A stretch of DNA of 64,000 nucleotides from contig DAIDGX010000003.1 in assembly GCA_027452165.1 (NCBI GenBank), positions 62,001 through 126,000 of the forward strand, read 5' to 3'. This stretch comes from Vulcanimicrobiota bacterium (GTDB lineage: Bacteria > Vulcanimicrobiota > Vulcanimicrobiia > Vulcanimicrobiales > Vulcanimicrobiaceae). Both the position numbers and the translations under genes were made by a program. The notes under the pieces were generated by a model. It did not search any database, was not told the origin of the DNA, and worked only from the letters and a program-made list of their open reading frames with translations. Shown piece by piece: positions 56,567-64,000 of the stretch (position 1 is the first letter of the stretch; each line of letters opens with the position of its first letter).

Positions 56567-58579
56567 TTAGACCCCCGAAAATTCCGCGCGAGCGACTTTG
56601 CCGCTCGAGTAGGCTTCGCTGACGAGCGAGTGCACGTCGATAATCAGCGAGATCGATCCGTTACCGAGAATGGTTGCACCAGAGATACCCGGGATGCGGC
56701 CGACAACGTCGGAAAGCGGCTTGATGACGATCTCTTGCTCGCCCTCGAAGGAATCAACCACGAGCCCCACCTGGCGCCCTTGCAGTCCGACGATCACGAT
56801 CATCACCTTTTCGGGATCGCGTTCGCCGCCAAGTTGGAAAAACTCCGCGATGCGCACGAGCGGTACCACCTGGCCACGCAGCGTGATCACCTCGTTGCCG
56901 TGCACCGTCCGCACGTCGGTCATCTCCACGCGCTGCGACTCGATGACCGAGTCGAGCGGAATCGCGTAGAGCTCGTCGGCCACCCGCACGAGCAACGCTT
57001 GAATGATCGCAAGCGTGAGCGGCAGTTTGATCGTAAAGCGCGTGCCCTGGCCCGGAACGGTATCGACGTCGAAGACGCCTTTCAAGCGCGTGATGTTGCG
57101 CTTGACAACATCCATTCCGACGCCGCGTCCGCTCACGTCCGAGACCACTTCGGCCGTCGAGAAGCCCGGCGTGAAGATCAATTCGACGATCTCGCGATCG
57201 GTCAAGCGGTCGTCCGCAGCAATGAGCCCCTGCTTGAGCGCGCGAGCGCGCACCTTTTCCAGATTGATGCCGCCGCCGTCGTCGGAGACCTCGATGATGA
57301 TTTGATTGCCTTCGTGATAGGCGTTCAAAGAGATCGTGCCGATGCGCGGCTTGCCGAGTTTCTCGCGTTCGTCGGGCGCCTCGATGCCGTGATCGACGTT
57401 ATTGCGCAGTAAGTGCATCAGCGGTTCGCCCACTTCATCCACGATCGTCTTGTCGAGATCGGTCTCGGCGCCCGAGATGACTAACTGCACTTCTTTGCCG
57501 CGCGCTTTCGCGACGTCTCGCACGAGGCGCGGGAAACGATCGAACACCTGCCCGATCGGCACCATGCGCACCTTCATGATCGACTCTTGTATCTCGTTCG
57601 TCGTGCGCGCGAGGAGCGCGGCCGAATCGGCAAGATCTTTCGCAAGCGGCGCGATCACGCCGGCGTTCGCCATGGCAGCGCCGCCGTTTGCGCCCTTGTT
57701 GCTCATCAGGCGTTCGAGCGTGTTGGCGATATCCGAGATGCGGGTACGGTTGATCACGAGTTCGCCGACCAGGTTCAAGAGCGCGTCGAGACGTTCGATA
57801 TCGACGCGGATCGTTTGATGGATCGACGAGCGCTTCTCGCCTCCAGTCTTGGCGGGCCCGTTCTTCTCGCCGCCGTTCGGGCGGGGCGCCTCGGCTGCGA
57901 CCGGCGACGCGCTCGGCGCGGGCGCGGACGGTGCCGGTACCGGGAGCGGCATCGCGCTTGCAACCTCGCCCTCGAACGCCGCAACCGGCGCAGGGGTACT
58001 CGGGGCAACGCCGGAGCCTCTGCGTGTCTCGGCCTCGGCAAGTAGCCGTGCGACCTCGGCTTCGAAGGCTGCAACGTCGGCGGTGCTCACCTGTTCTTCT
58101 TCCGCGGCGGCAGCCTCTTCGAACGAGTGCTGCTCGCCCATGCGGCCTTCGATCACATGCGACGTCTCTTCGTAAATCGACGTGAATTGATCGAGTTTGC
58201 GAATGTATTCGTCCACGCCGCCCGGGGCTTCGTGCGTGCCGATCGCGGCTTCGACGAGTGCGGTGAGCAGGTCGCGCCCGGTGAAGAGAATATCGACCGC
58301 GCTCTCGGAGAGCGGCATGCGCTCTTTGCGCAACAGATCGCACAGGTTTTCGAGTTTGTGCGCGAGGTTCTGCACGTCGGTAAACCCGAGCATGCCCGCG
58401 CTACCCTTGACCGTGTGCAGCGCCCGGAAGAGCGAGTTGACGATCTCGGGATCGGTCTCGCCGGACGATACGAACTCCTCGAGGCGCAGCAGATCGGCGT
58501 CGATCTGCTGCAGCAGTTCCTCGGCTTCATCTCGGAAGTACGAGATGAACTCTTCGCGGTTAAAAAGTTCGTCCGACAT
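56567..58579 (-). CDS. cheA: Chemotaxis histidine kinase CheA
   Basis: Protein of 670 aa. P1 HPt domain with the phospho-His in LFRALHTVKGSAGMLGF (~residue 53); a Pro/Ala-rich linker in place of a clear P2 domain; P3 dimerisation helix (LDALLNLVGELVINRTRI); P4 ATPase with HLLRNNVDHGIEAPDERE (N box), EVSDDGGGIN (G1) and VSGRGVGMDVV (G2); P5 CheW-like regulatory domain. It autophosphorylates and passes phosphate to CheY. Lack of an evident P2 is common in CheA from some phyla. Located between cheW and cheC. Confidence 0.96.
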   Translation of the reverse strand: MSDELFNREEFISYFRDEAEELLQQIDADLLRLEEFVSSGETDPEIVNSLFRALHTVKGSAGMLGFTDVQNLAHKLENLCDLLRKERMPLSESAVDILFTGRDLLTALVEAAIGTHEAPGGVDEYIRKLDQFTSIYEETSHVIEGRMGEQHSFEEAAAAEEEQVSTADVAAFEAEVARLLAEAETRRGSGVAPSTPAPVAAFEGEVASAMPLPVPAPSAPAPSASPVAAEAPRPNGGEKNGPAKTGGEKRSSIHQTIRVDIERLDALLNLVGELVINRTRISDIANTLERLMSNKGANGGAAMANAGVIAPLAKDLADSAALLARTTNEIQESIMKVRMVPIGQVFDRFPRLVRDVAKARGKEVQLVISGAETDLDKTIVDEVGEPLMHLLRNNVDHGIEAPDEREKLGKPRIGTISLNAYHEGNQIIIEVSDDGGGINLEKVRARALKQGLIAADDRLTDREIVELIFTPGFSTAEVVSDVSGRGVGMDVVKRNITRLKGVFDVDTVPGQGTRFTIKLPLTLAIIQALLVRVADELYAIPLDSVIESQRVEMTDVRTVHGNEVITLRGQVVPLVRIAEFFQLGGERDPEKVMIVIVGLQGRQVGLVVDSFEGEQEIVIKPLSDVVGRIPGISGATILGNGSISLIIDVHSLVSEAYSSGKVARAEFSGV

Positions 58580-58599
58580 GGCGATCCGCTCGCTGCGGG

Positions 58600-59196
58600 T
58601 TATTCGACGCCGAACGCGGCGAGCAGCGGCGTGAGCGAGCCCGTTTCCGGAATGAGGATGAACTGTCCGGCCACCTCTTTCTCTTTATCGAGGAAGCTCG
58701 ACTCGATGAGAAAGACGTCCTGATCGGGCAGAATCGACATCAGCGTGCGAAACGCCGCTTGCACCGTGCCATACGAGAGCGTCGGCACGCTCGGCAGCAG
58801 GTTCGATCCGGTGAGTTGAATGATCGCGGTCAAATAGGAGCCCGCGATGATGTTGCCGAGCTCCTTGAGCGTTGAATCGGCGATCGAATCGAATATCTGG
58901 ATATCGCCGATCACGCGGTGCAAGAACTGGCTCACGAAATCGAGCGCTTGCTCGCGATCGAAGAGGCATACCATCTGGCCCGGTGCTTCGCCGCGCACGT
59001 ACATGTGCAGCGCTGCGACCGTGCGGTTGGCGTGCCCCACGCGCGACGCGAGATCTCGGAACTTGATCACGTCGATGCGCGGCTCGCTCAGATTGATCTT
59101 GGTGTTGAGCAACTGCGAAAGCGCCGTTGCCGCATGGCCGGCGCCGATGTTGCCGACCTCTTTGAGCGCGTCCTTTTGGAGATCGTTCAGTTCCAT
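58600..59196 (-). CDS. cheC: CheY-P phosphatase CheC
   Basis: Protein of 198 aa with both CheC active-site helices: DALKEVGNIGAGHAATAL (~8-25) and STLKELGNIIAGSYLTAI (~105-122), each with the E-x2-N pair. It removes phosphate from CheY, and in many species acts with CheD, which is not in this window. The longer frame to 59334 overlaps cheY; ATG 59196, 14 bp after the cheY stop, is chosen. Confidence 0.93.
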   Translation of the reverse strand: MELNDLQKDALKEVGNIGAGHAATALSQLLNTKINLSEPRIDVIKFRDLASRVGHANRTVAALHMYVRGEAPGQMVCLFDREQALDFVSQFLHRVIGDIQIFDSIADSTLKELGNIIAGSYLTAIIQLTGSNLLPSVPTLSYGTVQAAFRTLMSILPDQDVFLIESSFLDKEKEVAGQFILIPETGSLTPLLAAFGVE

Positions 59197-59210
59197 ACTC
59201 TGACCGCCGC

Positions 59211-59573
59211 TCACGAGAGAACCTTTTGGATCGTTTCGAGAATTTTCGGCGGCTGAAACGGCTTCGTGATGAACGACTTCGCACCGGCCTGAATCGCCTC
59301 CACCACCAGGGCCTGCTGGCCCATCGAGGTGCACATGATGATCCGGGCGTCAGGATCGGACGCGACGATCTGCTTCACGGCGGAGATACCGTCCATCTCC
59401 GGCATGACCATATCCATCGTCACGAGATCGGGCTGGAGCTGTTTGTACTTCTCCACCGCCTCGACGCCGTTCTGGGCCTCTCCAACGACCTCAAAGCCGT
59501 TCTTCGAGAGTATCCCTTTGATCATCATCCGCATGACGACGGCATCGTCGACGATGAGGACTCGCTTGCTCAT
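59211..59573 (-). CDS. cheY: Chemotaxis response regulator CheY
   Basis: Protein of 120 aa, a stand-alone receiver domain. Acidic pocket DD in LIVDDAVVMR, phospho-Asp in LVTMDMVMPEMDG, Thr/Ser in IIMCTSMGQ, and Lys in FITKPFQPP. GGGAG 6 nt before the ATG. Phosphorylated CheY binds the flagellar switch. Confidence 0.95.
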   Translation of the reverse strand: MSKRVLIVDDAVVMRMMIKGILSKNGFEVVGEAQNGVEAVEKYKQLQPDLVTMDMVMPEMDGISAVKQIVASDPDARIIMCTSMGQQALVVEAIQAGAKSFITKPFQPPKILETIQKVLS

Positions 59574-59679
59574 CCGCTGCTCCCAAAACGAAGTGAAAAG
59601 TGTCGCAGGGCCCGTGAACGCGCCCTCCGCCATCCTCTAACCACAATCGGCCGGAGGACGACTCTACTTTATGGATTGC

Positions 59680-60345
59680 TCAGGCTAATCCCCGGCTCCG
59701 TAGCTCGGCCTGCCGGCGATTGATGAACTCCACGATCGCCTGATCCTCCTCGGGCCGCAGCCCCTGGAAGCGCAGCCCGTGCGACTGCTTGCCCGACTTC
59801 TGAATCGCTTCGTGGCGCATCACCTCGCCAAGCAGCGTGATCGACGCATCGCTGCGCAGTTGCATCTGCACCTCGACTTTGGTATGCAGCTTCAGCGGCC
59901 GGTCCAAGATCAGCGAACAGCCGCCGCGGCTGATATCCCGGATCGTGCACTTGGCGAACTCGCCCGAGCCCACCCCGCCCGGGGCGTAGCGCCACATACC
60001 GTTCACGAGGGCATCCAGACGCACGCTCTGACGCTTCTGCGCGCCGACCGCAGCCCCGATCATACTCACCTTCTTCGGGGGCTCGAACTGCGTCGTGGCC
60101 CCGCTCACCGCGACCACTTTGGACGCGGCGCGAAACCGGCCCGACGGGGTGGTGTACACCAGCACCGCGGCCTCGCCCACGCTGCCCAGGGCCTCGCGCG
60201 TTACGATCGCCTTCGCGCTCACCGCCTCCACGGTCACCGAGCGCATGGGACGCCCACCCACGCTGACATCCACGAACGAATGGATCTGCGGGAGCTTCGA
60301 AGGCGGATACCCGGCGGATTTTCCGCCGAAGAGCGATTTAAACAT
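59680..60345 (-). CDS. PilZ-domain c-di-GMP-binding protein
   Basis: Protein of 221 aa. An N-terminal YcgR-like region (~1-100) precedes a PilZ domain (~105-215) with QKRQSVRLD and DISRGGCSL, the c-di-GMP-binding R-x3-R and D-x-S-x2-G motifs. It would couple c-di-GMP levels to flagellar brake or export control. GGAAGGTCG lies next to the ATG. It sits between cheY and flhA, and the EAL protein at 9.6 kb could feed the same signal. Confidence 0.9.
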   Translation of the reverse strand: MFKSLFGGKSAGYPPSKLPQIHSFVDVSVGGRPMRSVTVEAVSAKAIVTREALGSVGEAAVLVYTTPSGRFRAASKVVAVSGATTQFEPPKKVSMIGAAVGAQKRQSVRLDALVNGMWRYAPGGVGSGEFAKCTIRDISRGGCSLILDRPLKLHTKVEVQMQLRSDASITLLGEVMRHEAIQKSGKQSHGLRFQGLRPEEDQAIVEFINRRQAELRSRGLA

Positions 60346-60363
60346 CGACCTTCCGTTCCGGCG

Positions 60364-62466
60364 TTACGACTCGTCGTCGGTCGTCGAGATCTGCCCGATC
60401 GACTCGACGCGTAGTCCGGGCGCGATCTCGGAGTACGAGAGCACGACCAATTGGGGCGCCGCGCGTTCCGTCAGGCGCTTGAGCGCCAGGCGAACCGCCG
60501 GAGAGCAGAGCACGATCGGCGTAAGGCCCGCGTTCGACGCGATGCCGATCTGGCGCGTCAGCGACGTATAGATCCGCGCGACGGTGTTCGGGTCGAGCAA
60601 CGCGTAGGCGTCTTCCCCGCGGCGCACCGCCTCCGAAAGCAATGCTTCGAGCCGCGGATCGACGGTGATAACCGAGAGTAATCCGTTCTCCGCATACTCG
60701 GCCGAGATGTGCCGAGCGAGCGCCGCTCGCACCTTCTCCGTGAGAAAGTCGATATCTTTGCTCACGCGCGCCGCGTCGGCGAGGGTTTCAAGGATCATCA
60801 CGAGATTGCGCACGGGGATACGCTCGCGCAAGAGGTTCTGCAGCACGCGCTGGATCTCGCCGACGGTGAGCAGGCCCGGCACCAACTCGTCCACGACCAC
60901 CGGATAGTGCGCTTTGATGTTGTCGAGCAGCGCCGAGACTTCTTGACGGCCGAGCAGATCGGGAGCGTGGCTCTTGATGAGCTCGGTAAGATGCGTCGCG
61001 ACGACGCTCGTCGGATCGATCACCGTGTAACCCGACATCTCGGCCTCGGCACGCGCGTTTTCGGGAATCCACAGCGCCGGCAAGCCGAACGCCGGCTCGG
61101 TGGTCGGCACGCCGTCAATCGGCGTGGTGGCCGTGCCCGGATTCATCGCGAGCAGCCGGCTCACCATCACCTCGGCCTGGGCAACGTCGAGACCGTACAC
61201 CTTCACCACATAGCTGTTGGGGCGCAACTGCAGGTTGTCACGCACGCGAATCGGCGGGATGACGATTCCCAAGTCACGCGCCGCGTGACGCCGAATGAGC
61301 GTGATGCGTTCGAGCAGATCGCCGCCCTGGTTCACATCGACGAGCGGGATCAGACCAAAGCCGATCTCAAGCTCCATCGGGTCGTACGAGAGCAACGGCA
61401 CGACGGTCTCGGCCGGCTTCGGCGCGCTCGGTGCCGCAATCGCACCAGGCGCCCCCGCAACGGCAAGGCTCGCGCTCTCCGGCTTCATGTTGCGACGACG
61501 GTAATACACGTAGAAGAGCAGCGCCGAGAGCGAGAACATCAACGGCCGCGCCAAGCCCGCAAAGGCGAAGATGCCGGTGATGATCGCCGCGATGAGGTAT
61601 GCCGTGGGCTGACGCACGAGTTGGCGCGTGATATCGCGCCCGAAGTCGTTCTCGGAGGCGGCTCGCGTGACGATGATGCCGGTGGCGGTCGAGATCAAGA
61701 GCGCGGGCACCTGGGTCACGATGCCTTCGCCGACGGTCAGCAGCGTGAAGTGCGTCAGCGATTGCTCGAAGCTCATGTGCATCTGCACCATGCCGACGAT
61801 GAAACCGCCGATGGTGTTGATCGCCACGATGATCACGGCGGCGATCGCATCGCCGCGAACAAACTTGCTTGCGCCGTCCATCGCGCCGTAAAAGTCCGCG
61901 GATCGCTGGATGTCCGAGCGGCGCTTGCGCGCCTCGGCTTCGGTGATGAGACCCGCGTTCAAATCGGCGTCGATCGCGAGCTGTTTGCCGGGCATCGCGT
62001 CGAGGGTGAAGCGGGCGGCAACCTCAGCCACGCGCCCCGCGCCGTTCGTGATGACAACGAATTGAATGATGATCAAAATCAGGAAGATCACGAAGCCGAC
62101 GGCGTAGTTGTCGCCAACGACGTGTTGTCCGAAGAAGTCGATCACATGGCCGGCATACCCGTGCAGCAGAATCGCTCGCGTCGCCGTGATGTTCAGTGAA
62201 AGGCGGAAGAGCGTGACGATCAGCAGGAGCGTGGGAAAGGCCGAAAACTCGAGGGCGTTCTCCGTGTACAGTGCCGTGCTGATGATGATGAGCGCGAGCC
62301 CGATGTTGAGCGTCAGGAGGATGTCAAGCACCCAGGCCGGCACCGCGACGATCATCAGGATGACGAGCATCACCGACGCGCCCGCCACGAGGATCGGCGT
62401 CGATGCAGCGAGTCGCTGCGCGACCGAGGTCCCTTGATTCGGCGCGGCCGGAGCCTGGCTAGCCAT
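60364..62466 (-). CDS. flhA: Flagellar export gate protein FlhA
   Basis: Protein of 700 aa. Eight N-terminal membrane helices, with the FHIPEP-family signatures TRAILLHGYAGHVIDFFGQ, MPGKQLAIDADLNAGLI and FYGAMDGASKFVRGDAIA, then a ~330-residue cytoplasmic export-chaperone docking domain (HLTELIKSHAPDLLGRQEV). It forms the ring of the flagellar type III export gate. Its ATG overlaps the flhB stop by 1 bp (TAATG). The reading frame upstream to 62703 is not used. Confidence 0.97.
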   Translation of the reverse strand: MASQAPAAPNQGTSVAQRLAASTPILVAGASVMLVILMIVAVPAWVLDILLTLNIGLALIIISTALYTENALEFSAFPTLLLIVTLFRLSLNITATRAILLHGYAGHVIDFFGQHVVGDNYAVGFVIFLILIIIQFVVITNGAGRVAEVAARFTLDAMPGKQLAIDADLNAGLITEAEARKRRSDIQRSADFYGAMDGASKFVRGDAIAAVIIVAINTIGGFIVGMVQMHMSFEQSLTHFTLLTVGEGIVTQVPALLISTATGIIVTRAASENDFGRDITRQLVRQPTAYLIAAIITGIFAFAGLARPLMFSLSALLFYVYYRRRNMKPESASLAVAGAPGAIAAPSAPKPAETVVPLLSYDPMELEIGFGLIPLVDVNQGGDLLERITLIRRHAARDLGIVIPPIRVRDNLQLRPNSYVVKVYGLDVAQAEVMVSRLLAMNPGTATTPIDGVPTTEPAFGLPALWIPENARAEAEMSGYTVIDPTSVVATHLTELIKSHAPDLLGRQEVSALLDNIKAHYPVVVDELVPGLLTVGEIQRVLQNLLRERIPVRNLVMILETLADAARVSKDIDFLTEKVRAALARHISAEYAENGLLSVITVDPRLEALLSEAVRRGEDAYALLDPNTVARIYTSLTRQIGIASNAGLTPIVLCSPAVRLALKRLTERAAPQLVVLSYSEIAPGLRVESIGQISTTDDES

Positions 62467-63530
62467 TAAGCGATGGTCTTCCTCTTCAGCTTGTACACGA
62501 ACGCGATGACCTGGGCCACCGCCGCGTACAGGTTCGGCGGGACCGCTTGATCGAGTTCGACACGCTCGTACAAGGTTCGTGCAAGCGGCGGGTTCTCGAG
62601 GATCGGAATATCGTGCTCGCGCGCGATGTCGCGAATGCGCTTGGCCACGAGGTCGGCGCCCTTGGCGACGACGACCGGCGCATCCATCTTCACCTCGTCC
62701 CACTCGAGTGCAACCGCGAAGTGCGTCGGGTTGGTCACGACGACCGTTGCGCGCGGAATCGCGGCCATCATGCGCCGGCGCGCGAACTCGCGCTGGCGCC
62801 GCTTGACCGCAGCCTTCGCCTCGGGGTTACCTTCCGACTGCCGCTGCTCGTCCTTCACCTCGTTCTTGGTCATCTTGAGGTTCTCTTCGAGTTGCCAGCG
62901 TTCGTAGAAGTAGTCCAAGATGCCGATCACCACGAGCAGCGCGCCGAATTTCCACGCGATCCCGAACACGAGCTCGAACACGATCGCGATGATGCTCGCG
63001 GGAGAGACTTGGCCGAGGAGCACGAAGACGCCCATGTTCGCGCGAATCGAGGTAAAGATGATGATCGAAACCGCAAACAGCTTGAGCACCTGTTTGGCGA
63101 GATTCACCGCGATGCGCTTGGAGAACAGGTTCTGAAATCCGGTCAGCGGGTTGAGTTTGGCGAAGGACGGCTTGAGCGCGTGGCCACTGAAGAGAAAGCC
63201 GAACTGCAACACGTTGGCCACGATGCCGGCGACGAACGCGATCCCGAAGACGATCGCGACCACGAGCGCGAGACCCCACGAGGCCTGCATGAAGAGCACG
63301 CCGACCGAGGTGATCGTCAGGTCGCTATGGTCGGCAACGTGCTGGAAGTAGGCCGCGAGCCCCCGCTCCATCCCGTTCATCATCGAGGCGAAGAGGGCGT
63401 GCAGCGTCAAGACCGTCACGAGGAAGATCACGCTGCCGGCAAGTTCCGAACTGCGTGGAACCTGGCCGCGATCGCGTGCCTCCTCGCGCCGTTTTGGTGT
63501 AGCCCGTTCGGTTTGTTCCGGCTTCGGCAT
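62466..63530 (-). CDS. flhB: Flagellar export switch protein FlhB
   Basis: Protein of 354 aa. Four membrane helices (~30-210) follow the charged start TERATPKRREEARDRGQVPRS. The cytoplasmic domain has the autocleavage site NPTH (~265), flanked by VVVTNPTHFAVAL and KGADLVAKRIRDIA. It switches export from rod/hook to filament substrates. First visible gene of the flhB-flhA-che operon; the upstream fliP/Q/R genes are not adjacent. Confidence 0.96.
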   Translation of the reverse strand: MPKPEQTERATPKRREEARDRGQVPRSSELAGSVIFLVTVLTLHALFASMMNGMERGLAAYFQHVADHSDLTITSVGVLFMQASWGLALVVAIVFGIAFVAGIVANVLQFGFLFSGHALKPSFAKLNPLTGFQNLFSKRIAVNLAKQVLKLFAVSIIIFTSIRANMGVFVLLGQVSPASIIAIVFELVFGIAWKFGALLVVIGILDYFYERWQLEENLKMTKNEVKDEQRQSEGNPEAKAAVKRRQREFARRRMMAAIPRATVVVTNPTHFAVALEWDEVKMDAPVVVAKGADLVAKRIRDIAREHDIPILENPPLARTLYERVELDQAVPPNLYAAVAQVIAFVYKLKRKTIA

Positions 63531-63653
63531 CGGCTATTCACTATTTTCGGCGCGTGGCTCGCCTTCCTGAGAAACGGCTTCACGCAAGCTAGCGGGAAGG
63601 CGACGGCGGCCTGCCAATAAGGAGGGCTGACCCGAAAGGAACACCCGTACGAG

Positions 63654-64000
63654 ATGACTGTGAAACGACTGCTCGGCGCGACCGTCGTCCTGATGGCCGC
63701 TGCGTTCTTGGCCGCATGTGGTAACGCGACCCCGATCACGAGCGGAACCCCGACCCCCTCCCCGACCATCACGCCCTTCGTTTCGGCCGAGTATAAGGCC
63801 GCGACCGCAGGTTCCCAGCCCTCGGGCATCAGCCGCGGCAACGACGGCGGCGTCTGGTTCACCGAACCCGCCGTCGATAAGATCGGCCACATCGCCACCG
63901 ACGGCACCGTGAGCGACTTCGGCGTCACCACCCCCAACGCGGACCCGATGGGGATTACCATCGGCGCCGACACGCAGATGTGGTTCACCGAGCCCGGCGC
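63654..64000 (+). CDS. Secreted lipoprotein with streptogramin-lyase-like beta-propeller repeats (3' end beyond window)
   Basis: About 115 codons are visible. ATG 63654 opens a lipoprotein signal with lipobox near FLAAC, then a Thr/Pro-rich linker, then repeats GGVWFTEPAVDKIGHI and QMWFTEPG, the blade signature of Vgb-type propellers. The rest is off the right edge. It resembles the lipoprotein at 3.7-5.8 kb in layout but has clearer blades. Enzyme activity is not implied: most such proteins are of unknown role. A GTG at 63660 is an alternative start. Confidence 0.85.
   Translation, partial: MTVKRLLGATVVLMAAAFLAACGNATPITSGTPTPSPTITPFVSAEYKAATAGSQPSGISRGNDGGVWFTEPAVDKIGHIATDGTVSDFGVTTPNADPMGITIGADTQMWFTEPG

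Noticed and set aside
60709-62199. 496-codon plus-strand frame
   Set aside because: Antisense to flhA, His/Asp/Arg-rich and without any domain.

Overview
This is a gene-dense, high-GC bacterial chromosome segment. The organism is a diderm: there is a TonB-dependent receptor, several lipoproteins, a heptosyltransferase-like glycosyltransferase and a flagellar export and chemotaxis block. Two other traits are unusual beside these: a Gram-positive-style LexA box (CGAAC-N4-GTTCG) and a complete GatCAB amidotransferase operon. I infer a deep-branching phylum such as Eremiobacterota/WPS-2 or a neighbour. No rRNA is present, so this assignment is tentative.

Layout. 1-16.2 kb holds rpoC (minus strand, cut by the left edge) and rpoB (minus strand). 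They are not adjacent: about 8.5 kb separates them, carrying a secreted lipoprotein, a beta-hydroxyacid dehydrogenase, a TonB-dependent receptor, two small exported proteins and a GGDEF/EAL protein. rpoB has its own promoter and intrinsic terminator, and rpoC has its own promoter. 16.2-22.7 kb holds a Snf2 helicase followed by a large RecB-like nuclease/RNase H-fold/UPF1-like helicase. 22.7-31 kb is mixed metabolism and envelope: an MDR oxidoreductase, a DHA2 efflux pump, two glycosyltransferases, a Nudix hydrolase, an acetyltransferase, a DUF3465 protein, a polysaccharide deacetylase and RNase H. 31-34.8 kb holds a DEAD-box RNA helicase, tRNA-Pro(GGG), HU, AroQ and Hsp33. 34.8-43.6 kb is one long minus-strand operon: small membrane protein, rlmD, gatC, gatA, gatB, mutS2, tyrS, zinc-ribbon protein.

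43.6-49.3 kb is accessory. It holds an orphan periplasmic binding protein with a TonB-like partner, then a visibly lower-GC island with a broken IS3 transposase, a complete IS256-family element, small membrane proteins and a pair of direct repeats. 49.3-55.2 kb is an SOS mutagenesis operon, imuA-imuB-GIY-YIG protein-dnaE2, with a LexA box between its -35 and -10. Its dnaE2 carries an in-frame 145-bp palindromic element. 55.2-63.5 kb is a chemotaxis and flagellar operon reading flhB-flhA-PilZ-cheY-cheC-cheA-cheW-secreted protein. A second Vgb-like lipoprotein runs off the right edge.

The strongest points for a second look are the split of rpoB from rpoC into separately controlled units, the palindromic element inside dnaE2, and the GIY-YIG gene built into the SOS mutasome operon.
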